Below are positions 57,303 through 64,000 of a stretch of DNA of 64,000 nt, piece by piece. A program made the position numbers and the translations under genes. Numbering within the stretch: position 1 is the stretch's first letter; the number at the start of each line of letters is the position of its first letter. This DNA comes from Anaeromyxobacter soli (GTDB lineage: Bacteria > Myxococcota > Myxococcia > Myxococcales > Anaeromyxobacteraceae), in contig NZ_JAKZLF010000008.1 of the NCBI RefSeq assembly GCF_022808855.1, forward strand, positions 79,120 to 143,119, in the 5' to 3' direction. Under the pieces are notes generated by a model. That model did no database searches. It saw nothing but the letters and a program-made list of their open reading frames with translations, and was not told the DNA's origin.

Positions 57303-57947
57303 ATGCGAATCGATCGCGAGCACGACGCCCTCCTCGCCGTCGACCTGCAGCACGACTTCCTGCCGGGCGGCGCCCTCGCCGTCGAGGACGGCGACGCCAT
57401 CGTCGCGCCGATCGCGCGGCTCGCGCCGCGCTTCGCGACGGTGGTGGCGACGCAGGACTGGCACCCGCCGGGACACGTCTCGTTCGCGTCGGCCCATCCC
57501 GGCGCGAAGCCCTACGAGACGATCGCCCTCGCGCAGGGGCCCCAGGAGCTCTGGCCGGACCACTGCGTGCGCGGCAGCCGCGGCTCGGCCCTCCACCCGG
57601 AGTTCCCGGACGTCGCGGCCACGATGATCCTGCGCAAGGGCATCCACCTCACGGTGGACTCCTACAGCGCGTTCCGGGAGAACGTCGGGCCGGACGGGCA
57701 CCGCCCCACCACCGGCCTCGGCGCGTGGCTCGCCGCGCGCGGCGTGCGGCGCGTGTTCCTGTGCGGCCTCGCGCGAGACTTCTGCGTGCTCTGGTCCGCG
57801 GAGGACGCGGCGGCCGAGGGTTTCGAGACCTTCGTGCTCGACGACCTGACGCGCGCGGTCTTCCCGGAGCGCCGGACCGAGATCGACCGCGCGTTCGCCC
57901 GGGCGGGCGTCCGCCTGGTGCGCTCCTCGGAGCTCGACACCGCCTAG
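57303..57947 (+). CDS. pncA: Nicotinamidase
   Basis: 214 residues, isochorismatase-fold amidase converting nicotinamide to nicotinate in NAD salvage. Visible: ALLAVDLQHDFLPGGALAV (catalytic Asp), TQDWHPPGHVSFAS (metal His), WPDHCVRGSRGSALHPEF, ILRKGIHLTVDSYSAF (catalytic Lys) and VFLCGLARDFCVLWSAEDAAAEGF (catalytic Cys). Length standard. The ATG has GGAG upstream and also TAAACT 9 bases upstream, so either initiation mode is possible. Confidence 0.92.
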   Translation: MRIDREHDALLAVDLQHDFLPGGALAVEDGDAIVAPIARLAPRFATVVATQDWHPPGHVSFASAHPGAKPYETIALAQGPQELWPDHCVRGSRGSALHPEFPDVAATMILRKGIHLTVDSYSAFRENVGPDGHRPTTGLGAWLAARGVRRVFLCGLARDFCVLWSAEDAAAEGFETFVLDDLTRAVFPERRTEIDRAFARAGVRLVRSSELDTA

Positions 57948-58018
57948 CTCGGGCGGCCGCGCGAGCGTCCCGTTTGCGCTCCGCGCGGGCACGTCGAACC
58001 TTTCCCGTGGGGAGGGCG

Positions 58019-59164
58019 ATGCGCGCGCTCGTCTACGAGGGGCCGTACCGGGTGCGGGTGAGGGACAAGCCCGCGCCTCGGATCGAGCACCCGGATGACG
58101 TCATCCTGCGGGTCACCCGCGCCGCGATCTGCGGCTCGGACCTGCACCTCTTCCACGGGATGGTCCCGGACACCCGCGTCGGCACGACGTTCGGGCACGA
58201 GTTCACCGGGGTGGTCGAGGAGATCGGGTCGTCGGTCCGCGGCGTGCGCGCAGGCGACCGGCTCGTCGTGCCCTTCAACATCTCGTGCGGCACCTGCTTC
58301 TACTGCGAGCGCGGGCTGTACGGCGACTGCGAGTCCTCGAACCCGATGAACGACCTCGCCTCGGGCGTGTTCGGCTACTCGCACACGACCGGCGGCTACG
58401 ACGGCGGCCAGGCGCAGTACGTCCGGGTGCCGTTCGCGGACGTGGGCCCGATGAAGATCCCCGACGACCTCGACGACGAGGACGTGCTCCTCCTGTCCGA
58501 CGTGCTGCCCACGGGCTACCAGGCCGCGGAGATGGGCGCGATCCGCCAGGGCGACGTGGTGGCGGTGCTCGGCTGCGGGCCGGTGGGGCTCGTGGCGGCG
58601 CGCTCCGCGTGGCTCCTCGGCGCGTCGCGGGTGGTGGCGGTCGACCGGATCGAGGCGCGGCTCGGGTTCGCCGAGCGCTGGGCCGGCGCCGAGACGATCG
58701 ACCTTCGGCGCGAGCACGATCCCATCGCCGCGCTGAAGGCGCTGAAGGGCGGGCACGGTCCGGACGTGGTCGTCGACGCGGTGGGGATGGAGGCCTCCGG
58801 CTCGGCGTGGCAGACGCTCGTCGGGCGCAAGCTGAAGCTCGCGCCCGGATCGTCGATCGCGCTCCACTGGGCGATCCACTCGGTCCGCAAGGGCGGGACC
58901 GTCTCGATCGTCGGCGTGTACGGCCCGCCCGCGAACCTCGTCCCGATCGGCGTCGCGATGAACAAGGGCCTCACCTTCCGGATGGCCCAGGCGAACGTGA
59001 AGCGCTACATGCCGCACCTGCTCGAGCACGTCCGCGCGGGCCGGCTCGACGGCAAGGGGCTCATCACGCACCGGTTCCCGCTCGAGCGCGCGCCGGAGGC
59101 ATACGACCTCTTCGACGCGAAGGCGGACGGCTGCGTGAAGTGCGTGCTCGTGCCGAGCGCGTAG
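58019..59164 (+). CDS. Zinc-dependent alcohol dehydrogenase, formaldehyde-dehydrogenase-like
   Basis: 381 residues, MDR family. Catalytic zinc: AAICGSDLHLFHG and GHEFTGVV; structural zinc: NISCGTCFYCERGLYGDC; NAD site: GDVVAVLGCGPVGLVAA and VAVDRIEARLGFAERW. GVFGYSHTTGGYDGGQAQYVRVPFADVGPMKIPDDL is the pattern of glutathione-independent formaldehyde/threonine-type dehydrogenases. Substrate not fixed. ATG has GGGGAGGGCG upstream. A small membrane protein follows after 11 bases. Confidence 0.88.
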   Translation: MRALVYEGPYRVRVRDKPAPRIEHPDDVILRVTRAAICGSDLHLFHGMVPDTRVGTTFGHEFTGVVEEIGSSVRGVRAGDRLVVPFNISCGTCFYCERGLYGDCESSNPMNDLASGVFGYSHTTGGYDGGQAQYVRVPFADVGPMKIPDDLDDEDVLLLSDVLPTGYQAAEMGAIRQGDVVAVLGCGPVGLVAARSAWLLGASRVVAVDRIEARLGFAERWAGAETIDLRREHDPIAALKALKGGHGPDVVVDAVGMEASGSAWQTLVGRKLKLAPGSSIALHWAIHSVRKGGTVSIVGVYGPPANLVPIGVAMNKGLTFRMAQANVKRYMPHLLEHVRAGRLDGKGLITHRFPLERAPEAYDLFDAKADGCVKCVLVPSA

Positions 59165-59175
59165 AGGGGGAGGAG

Positions 59176-59571
59176 ATGGACGACGCGGGTCGAGTGAACG
59201 TCTCCGGCGCGGGCATCGACGGCGCCACGGGCGTGCGTCCGGGCGTGCCGCGCGAGCGGCGCGCACCGGACCCCGGCGCGCACTGGGACAGGCCCGAGCA
59301 GCAGCACGACCTGACGCCGCTCGCGCGGTCGGGGCTCCTGCACGCGACGCCGGTGTTCGGCACCGCCGCGCCGCCGCGAGCGCTCTCCGGCGCGGTGCGG
59401 CGCCTCGCGTATCGCGTGCCGGAGCACCGCGCGACGCGCTGGGCGCTCCTGCTCGCGGGCGACAGGCTCGACGTGATCGAGCACCGCCTCGCGGCGGGCC
59501 TCTGGCTCCTGCCCATCGCGGCGGCGCTCGCAGTCGGCTACGTGGGCGTGTCTCGCGCGCTGAGGCGGTGA
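59176..59571 (+). CDS. Small membrane protein, unknown function
   Basis: 131 residues. The N-terminal 65 residues are hydrophilic and Pro/Arg/Asp-rich (probably disordered); the C-terminus has a moderately hydrophobic helix and one transmembrane segment (GLWLLPIAAALAVGYVGVSRAL). Start supported by GGGGGAGGAG. It is probably co-transcribed with the dehydrogenase. No family recognised. Confidence 0.6.
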   Translation: MDDAGRVNVSGAGIDGATGVRPGVPRERRAPDPGAHWDRPEQQHDLTPLARSGLLHATPVFGTAAPPRALSGAVRRLAYRVPEHRATRWALLLAGDRLDVIEHRLAAGLWLLPIAAALAVGYVGVSRALRR

Positions 59572-59744
59572 GGTGTCGAGGCGGGGACTGCGCCCCCGAA
59601 CCCGCGGCGGCTCTGGACGTGGAGCCCCATTCGGCGCTGCGCAAGGCGTGCGTCACCTGCTCGGCCGCACGCAAACTCTGGCGGGTACATCGCGGAATCA
59701 CGCGGGATTCCTGGAGGCACGCCTCGTGAAGAGGGGCGGACCCC

Positions 59745-60053
59745 ATGAGTCGTATCGAGGCGGAGGCGCGCGAGGTCCTGCTGCGTCGCCGCCGCTCACT
59801 CAGCCAGGGAACGTCCCACGCCGCAGCGGATCCCGCCGCGCGCTGGACGGACTACGAGGCCATGCCCGATCCGGTCTCGGAGCTGGCCCGGCGGGAGCTC
59901 GCCGACATCGACGCGGCGCTCGCGCGGATCCAGGAGGGGAGCTACGGCCGCTGCCTCAACTGCGGCGGCCCGCTGGGCCTGCAGCGCCTCCGCGCGATCC
60001 CCGAGGCGCGCTACTGCCTGGCCTGCAGCGGCCACGTGCACCTCCTGGATTGA
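59745..60053 (+). CDS. TraR/DksA-type zinc-finger protein
   Basis: 102 residues. The zinc finger CLNCGGPLGLQRLRAIPEARYCLAC closes a C4 site as in DksA/TraR proteins. [18 protein letters not shown] is the usual pre-finger helix. The N-terminal helix (MSRIEAEAREVLLRRRRSLSQG) is short and the acidic coiled-coil tip of true DksA is not recognisable. It may bind the RNA polymerase secondary channel, but ppGpp synergy cannot be assumed. About 170 bases upstream are non-coding and contain a GGGG-actgcg-CCCC element. Confidence 0.82.
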   Translation: MSRIEAEAREVLLRRRRSLSQGTSHAAADPAARWTDYEAMPDPVSELARRELADIDAALARIQEGSYGRCLNCGGPLGLQRLRAIPEARYCLACSGHVHLLD

Positions 60054-60168
60054 CGCGGCGCTTCAAGCGAAATCGCAGGCCGGTCCGGGCGGTTGTAGAG
60101 GTAGTCACTCCCGCCCGCAGGCGTCGTCGTGTAGCGCTCCAGGCGGGGGCCTGCTATTTCACCCGCCC

Positions 60169-60843
60169 GTGTTGCCCGAGATCGCACAGCGCGAGCCGAC
60201 GCTCGCTTACTCGCTTGGCGACGCGCTCTACCTGAACCTGACGAGCGCCTGCACCCTCGCGTGCGTCTTCTGTCCGAAGATCCGCGACGACGACTGGACG
60301 GTGGGCGGGTTCGACCTCCGCCTCGCCCGCAACCCGAGCGCGGACGAGGTCTGGGAAGCGGCCGTGCACGCCGGGATCGCAGGGCGATCCGAGGTCGTCT
60401 TCACCGGCCTCGGCGAGCCGACGCGACGGCTCGCCGTCCTGCTCGAGGTCGCTCGCAGGCTGCGGGCAGCGGGCGTGGAGCGCGTGCGGGTCGACACCGA
60501 CGGGCTGGCGTCCCTGCGCGAGGGCTACGACGTCGCTCCCGCGCTCGCGGCCGCTGGGATCTCGGCCGTCTCGGTCTCGCTCAACGCGGCGGACCCCGCG
60601 ACCTACGCACGGATCTGCCCGAGCCGGTACGGCGAGGCGGCGTACGAGTCCGTGAAGGCTTTCATCCGCAGCGCGGTGCGCTGCATCCCGGATGTGGCGG
60701 CGAGCGCGGTTGCGCTCCCCGGCCTGTCCGAGGAGGCGTGCCGGAGCGTGGCCGAGTCACTCGGGGCCCGGTTCCGGTGGAGACCCTTCGACCGGCTCGG
60801 TCGGGTCGAGGGGGCCGGCTCGCTCCCCCAGGGAAGCGCGTGA
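60169..60843 (+). CDS. Radical SAM protein, TatD-associated type
   Basis: 224 residues. YSLGDALYLNLTSACTLACVFCPKIRDD holds the C-x3-C-x2-C cluster motif; VVFTGLGEPTRRLAVLLEVARRLRAAG holds the GGE-like SAM motif; SAVSVSLNAADPATYARICPSRYGEAAYESVKAFIRSAV is the barrel C-terminus. It matches the small radical SAM family often encoded with TatD (tatD_link_rSAM), of unknown reaction. Here tatD is 5.5 kb upstream. GTG (60169) or TTG (60172) may start it; TATTTC (60155-60160) is 9 bases upstream and no ribosome site is seen. Confidence 0.8.
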   Translation: MLPEIAQREPTLAYSLGDALYLNLTSACTLACVFCPKIRDDDWTVGGFDLRLARNPSADEVWEAAVHAGIAGRSEVVFTGLGEPTRRLAVLLEVARRLRAAGVERVRVDTDGLASLREGYDVAPALAAAGISAVSVSLNAADPATYARICPSRYGEAAYESVKAFIRSAVRCIPDVAASAVALPGLSEEACRSVAESLGARFRWRPFDRLGRVEGAGSLPQGSA

Positions 60844-60894
60844 GCCAGGCGGGGTTGGTAAGCGGCTTTGTCCCGTAGGATTGGGGACTTGCGT

Positions 60895-60947
60895 CGAGAT
60901 CTGGTGGATCTCGCGCGCAGGATCATGCATAACGTGCGGCATCCTGC
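60895..60947 (+). promoter_or_regulatory. Two dyads in the leader of the NtrC-like gene
   Basis: Dyad 1: CGAGATC-tggtg-GATCTCG (60895-60913), a 7-bp hairpin. Dyad 2: GCAGGAT (60917-60923) with ATCCTGC (60941-60947), 17 bases apart, containing the palindrome ATGCAT (60925-60930). They fill most of the 131-base gap before the gene at 60975. They could be operators of a regulator, including the NtrC-like protein itself, or an RNA leader. Confidence 0.5.
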
Positions 60948-60974
60948 ACGGTTTGCGCTTGGCGTGAGGCAACG

Positions 60975-62414
60975 GTGAACATTCCGAACACGGCCGGCCG
61001 CTCGGGGAAAGAGCGGATCCTCGTCGTCGACGACGAGCAAAACGCGCGCGTCGCGCTCAGGACCATCCTCACCGAGGAGGGTTACGAGATCGCGGAGGCG
61101 GCGGATGGCGAGGAGGCGCTCGCGCTGCTGCCGGGGTTCGCCCCCGCGGCGGTCCTCGCGGACGTGCGGATGCCGCGCATGGACGGCATCACGCTCCTCA
61201 AGCGGGCGCGCGAGCAGGGCTCCGACGCGGTGTTCGTCATGATGACCGCCTTCGCGAGCGTCGAGGCGGCGGTCGAGGCCATGCGGGCCGGGGCGGAGAA
61301 CTACCTCGTCAAGCCGCTCGACGTGAACGCCGTCATCGTCGTGCTCGAGAAGGCGCTCGAGAAGCTCCGGCTCCAGCGAGACACGGCGAACCTGCGCGAG
61401 CGCGTCCGCGAGCGCTACCGGTTCCACAACATCGTCGGCGACGCCCCGGAGCTGCAGGCCGTCTACGAGGTCGTCAAGCGCGCCGCGCCGACCCGCGCGA
61501 CCGTCCTCATCCTCGGCGAGTCCGGCACCGGCAAGGAGCTCATCGCGCAGGCGCTCCACGAGGAGTCGCCGCGCTCCGACAAGCCGTTCATCAAGGTGAA
61601 CTGCGCGGCGCTCTCCGAGACCCTCCTCGAGTCGGAGCTCTTCGGGCACGAGAAGGGCTCCTTCACCGGCGCCATCGGCCGCAAGGAGGGGCGGTTCGAG
61701 CTCGCCGACGGCGGGACGCTGTTCCTCGACGAGATCGGCGACATCTCGCCCGCGCTCCAGATCAAGCTCCTGCGGGTCCTGCAGCAGAAGGAGTTCGAGC
61801 GCGTCGGCGGCACGCAGACCATCAAGGTGGACGTGCGGCTCGTCGCGGCCACGAACCGCGATCTCGCCGCCGAGGTGAAGGCGGGGAAGTTCCGCGAGGA
61901 TCTCTACTACCGGCTGAACGTGGTCGCGGTGACGCTGCCCCCGCTGCGCCAGCGCAAGGGCGACATCCCCGCGCTCGTCTCCCACTTCATCGACAAGTAC
62001 GCGAAGGCCTACGGCAAGGAGATCCGCGGCCTCGCGCCGGGCACGCTGAACGCCCTCCTCTCGCACGACTGGCCCGGCAACGTGCGCGAGCTCGAGAACG
62101 TCGTCGAGCGGGCCGTCGTGCTCTGCAAGGCGACCGAGCTCACCGCGGACGACCTGCCGCCGACCTTGCGCGGGCCGCGGCCGCGCGAGCGGTCCCCGGG
62201 CGCCCTCATCCCCGGCGCGACGCTCTACGAGATCGAGCGCGAGGCCATCCTCCGCACCCTCGAGATGGTCGGGGGCTCGACCTCGCGCGCGGCCGAGATC
62301 CTCGGGATCAGCGTCCGCAAGATCCAGTACCGGCTGAAGGAGTACGCCTCCGGAAACCGCGAGCCCCGCGAGCACGGGGAGCTCGAGGCGGAGAAGGCGG
62401 AAGGGGCGGAGTAG
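60975..62414 (+). CDS. NtrC-family sigma-54-dependent response regulator
   Basis: 479 residues. Receiver: ILVVDDEQNARVALRTILTEEGY with phosphoacceptor Asp63 (VLADVRMPRMDG) and YLVKPLD. AAA+ core: VLILGESGTGKELIAQALHEES (Walker A), ELFGHEKGSFTGA (the GAFTGA loop is GSFTGA here), GGTLFLDEIGDISPALQIKLLRVLQ, and DWPGNVRELENVVERAVVL. C-terminal Fis-type HTH: ILRTLEMVGGSTSRAAEILGISVRKIQYRLKEYA. It activates RNA polymerase with sigma-54. The GTG at 60975 has GAGG upstream. The kinase-like gene at 63023-64000 could be its partner, but lies on the other strand. Confidence 0.94.
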   Translation: MNIPNTAGRSGKERILVVDDEQNARVALRTILTEEGYEIAEAADGEEALALLPGFAPAAVLADVRMPRMDGITLLKRAREQGSDAVFVMMTAFASVEAAVEAMRAGAENYLVKPLDVNAVIVVLEKALEKLRLQRDTANLRERVRERYRFHNIVGDAPELQAVYEVVKRAAPTRATVLILGESGTGKELIAQALHEESPRSDKPFIKVNCAALSETLLESELFGHEKGSFTGAIGRKEGRFELADGGTLFLDEIGDISPALQIKLLRVLQQKEFERVGGTQTIKVDVRLVAATNRDLAAEVKAGKFREDLYYRLNVVAVTLPPLRQRKGDIPALVSHFIDKYAKAYGKEIRGLAPGTLNALLSHDWPGNVRELENVVERAVVLCKATELTADDLPPTLRGPRPRERSPGALIPGATLYEIEREAILRTLEMVGGSTSRAAEILGISVRKIQYRLKEYASGNREPREHGELEAEKAEGAE

Positions 62415-62443
62415 GGCAGGCGGCCCGCCCGCCGGGCGCGACC

Positions 62444-62962
62444 TCAGCGCCCGCGCGGAGCCGCCGCGACTGACGCGGCCATCGTCGCCAGGAACGCCTC
62501 CGGCCGGTCCGGCGAGAGGACGTACTGAGCTCCGCCCGCGCGCACCAGCACGAGCCCGGCGCTGCGCGTCGCGTACATCCGGAAGCGACCGAGGGCGCGC
62601 GAGCGGAACAGCCCGTAGTGTCCGAACAGCCCGCTCGTGCCGAGGAGCCGGAGCGCACCGCGCAGGGCGTCGGGGGCGAGGGGCTCGGCCGTGCGGACCT
62701 CGCGGAGCGGTACGAGTCGCGCCGGCCAGGCGTTCCGCTCGATGCGGAGGAAGCCGCCCCCGATCACGAAGCCGCGGGGCCCGAGCGCCCATGCGCCGAC
62801 GGGGACGGCAGCGACGAGCGCGGCGAGCGCCACCCGGGGGAGGGACCAGCCCGCGTGCGCGGCGGCGGCGAGCGCCGTCGCCGCGGCGGCGACGATCAGG
62901 ACGAGCACGAGCGCGGTCGTGATCCGGAGTGAGCGGTCCCAGGGAGCGCGGAAGCGGTGCAT
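62444..62962 (-). CDS. Bacterial PH-domain membrane protein
   Basis: 172 residues. Two adjacent transmembrane segments (RITTALVLVLIVAAAATALAAA and LPRVALAALVAAVPVGAWALG) are followed by a PH-like domain: GFVIGGGFLRIERNAWPARLVPLREVRTAEP, SGLFGHYGLFRSRALGRFRMYATRSAGLVLVRAGGAQYVLSPDRPEAFL. This is the bPH family layout (FxxRxxG-type motif before the strand). Function unknown, possibly membrane-bound scaffold. ATG 62962 is preferred, where MHRFRAPWDRSLRI begins; an upstream start is possible. Confidence 0.75.
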   Translation of the reverse strand: MHRFRAPWDRSLRITTALVLVLIVAAAATALAAAAHAGWSLPRVALAALVAAVPVGAWALGPRGFVIGGGFLRIERNAWPARLVPLREVRTAEPLAPDALRGALRLLGTSGLFGHYGLFRSRALGRFRMYATRSAGLVLVRAGGAQYVLSPDRPEAFLATMAASVAAAPRGR

Positions 62963-63022
62963 GCCGGAGACAGTAGACGACAGTCCACTTCGCGACACCT
63001 TCGATGACGCGAATCGCGCCGT

Positions 63023-64000
63023 TCAGCGCGCCTGCGGCAGCTCGAGGACGAACCGCGCTCCGCCCTCGGGGGACTCCGCGACGGTGATCGTGCCCCCGTG
63101 CTGCGTGACGATCGCGTGCACGATGGAGAGCCCGAGCCCCGAGCCCTTCGCCTTGGTGGTGAAGAACGGCTCGAAGATCCGGTCGCGCGACTCGGGCGGG
63201 ACGCCGGGGCCGTCGTCGTCGATGACGATCGCGACCTGGCCCGGCGCCTCGCCGGTGCCGCTCGCGGCGGGCACCTCCCGGCAGGAGACTCGCACGAGGC
63301 CGCCGTCCTTCACCGCCTCGAGCGCGTTCAGCCCGAAGTTCACGAGCACCTGGCGGAGCCGCTCCTCGTCGCCCGCGACCGGCGGCACCGGCTCGAGCTC
63401 GCGCTCGAGGCGGATCTCGCGCCGCTCGGCCTGGGCGCCGAGCAGATCCAGGATGCGGTTCAGGAGCGGGGCCACCTCGATCGGCCGCGCCACGAACTCG
63501 CGCGGCCGGGCGAACTGGAGGAAGTCCTCGAGGATGTGATCGAGCCGCCTGATCTCGTCGCGCACGAGCGTGAGCGGCTCGAGGAGCGGCCCCTGGGTGT
63601 CCTTGTGGAGCTTCTGGATGCGGCGCTCCAGGACGGAGAGCTGCAGGGCCGCGGCGTTCAGCGGGTTGCGGATCTCGTGCGAGAGGCCGGCGGTCATGGT
63701 GCCGACCGTGGCGAGCCGCTCGGCCATCTGGGCGCGCCGCGAGAGCTCGCGCTTCTCGCCGTGGAGGCGCACCTGCCGCATCGCCTGCTCGACCGTGACG
63801 AGCAGCTCCTGCGTCGCGCACGGCTTCACGAGGTACGCGCAGGCCCCCGCGCGCACCGCCGCGACCGCCGACTCGAGGGTGGCGAAGCCGGTGAGGAGCA
63901 CCACCTCTCCGTCGGGCGAGAGCTCCTTCAGCTGGGGGGCGAGGGCGGTGCCGTCGCCGTCCGGCAGTCGCAGGTCCACGAGCGCGACGTCGAACCCGTC
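63023..64000 (-). CDS. Receiver-histidine kinase, 5' end beyond window
   Basis: At least 325 residues; the frame is open at 64000. It begins inside a receiver: DGFDVALVDLRLPDGDG (phosphoacceptor Asp), EVVLLTGFATLESAVAAVRAGACAYLVKP. A kinase core follows: ATVGTMTAGLSHEIRNPLNAAALQLSVLERRI with phospho-His, LEDFLQFARPREF, NFGLNALEAVKDGG (N-box), DDDGPGVPPESRDRIFEPFFTTKAKGSGLGLSIVHAIVTQHGG. It is a soluble NtrB-like kinase controlled by a receiver domain, so it likely takes signals from another kinase. Its C-terminus is complete at QAR. No transmembrane segment is visible. Confidence 0.92.
   Translation of the reverse strand, partial: DGFDVALVDLRLPDGDGTALAPQLKELSPDGEVVLLTGFATLESAVAAVRAGACAYLVKPCATQELLVTVEQAMRQVRLHGEKRELSRRAQMAERLATVGTMTAGLSHEIRNPLNAAALQLSVLERRIQKLHKDTQGPLLEPLTLVRDEIRRLDHILEDFLQFARPREFVARPIEVAPLLNRILDLLGAQAERREIRLERELEPVPPVAGDEERLRQVLVNFGLNALEAVKDGGLVRVSCREVPAASGTGEAPGQVAIVIDDDGPGVPPESRDRIFEPFFTTKAKGSGLGLSIVHAIVTQHGGTITVAESPEGGARFVLELPQAR

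Noticed and set aside
59572-59744. Small gene between the membrane protein and the DksA-like gene
   Set aside because: Open frames lack codon bias and a ribosome site; it holds only a GGGG-actgcg-CCCC element.
60901-60974. Sigma-54 promoter before the NtrC-like gene
   Set aside because: GG and GC pairs are present but at the wrong spacing (8 rather than 10 bases between them).

Overview
The window is very GC-rich DNA with extreme G/C bias at third codon positions. Its gene content points to a myxobacterium of the Anaeromyxobacter type (Myxococcota). The evidence is a CarD/CdnL-type RNA polymerase regulator, a Tgl/PilF-like TPR pilotin lipoprotein, many short lipoproteins, two-component proteins that mix receiver and kinase modules, and a bifunctional IspDF. 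The genus is an inference from overall likeness; no marker gene in the window proves it. I recognise no rRNA, tRNA, CRISPR array, insertion sequence or prophage.

Layout. Positions 1-1891 (minus) are the 3' part of comEC. Positions 2056-5379 (plus) carry cdnL, ispDF and cysS, followed by a small minus-strand gene. uvrB, a lipoprotein gene, uvrC, cysK, cysE and ppa follow to 13761, then a DUF2721 membrane protein and an FmdB-type zinc ribbon. A GspE/PilB-like ATPase is translationally coupled to a Ycf46-like AAA ATPase (14786-18117). A GNAT gene meets the minus-strand run hisN-like, CoA-transferase, plsB, HEAT protein and dnaJ-like (18774-25694). From 25794 the plus strand carries a SurA-like exported protein, rimI, pyrD, two phasin-like proteins, a lytic transglycosylase, queE, two proteins of unknown function, a Tgl-like pilotin, a RodZ-like protein, recO, a PfkB kinase and glyQ-glyS. 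Positions 37852-42405 hold two overlapping large lipoprotein genes and an RHH-FHA fusion gene. polA follows, then a 2-kb patch (45224-47257) with a 5'-truncated HNH endonuclease gene and imperfect direct repeats. The right part holds a divIVA-like gene, a hybrid kinase, holB-holA-metG-tatD, a HAD hydrolase, an HD/OB-fold nuclease-like protein, pncA, a zinc alcohol dehydrogenase, a DksA-like zinc finger, a TatD-associated-type radical SAM protein, an NtrC-like regulator, a PH-domain protein and a receiver-kinase cut off at the right edge.

Most of the window is core metabolism: isoprenoids, cysteine, pyrimidine and phospholipid synthesis, aminoacyl-tRNA synthetases, excision repair and the replication clamp loader. 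Genes are packed in short operons with 1-14 nt overlaps. Terminators are mostly GC-rich hairpins without a T-run; the clear exception is 19603-19636.

The best candidates for something undescribed are the lipoprotein-lipoprotein-RHH/FHA cluster, the coupled GspE/Ycf46 pair, a structured leader before the NtrC-like gene, and a recurring TAnnnT element placed so close to start codons that several messages may be leaderless.
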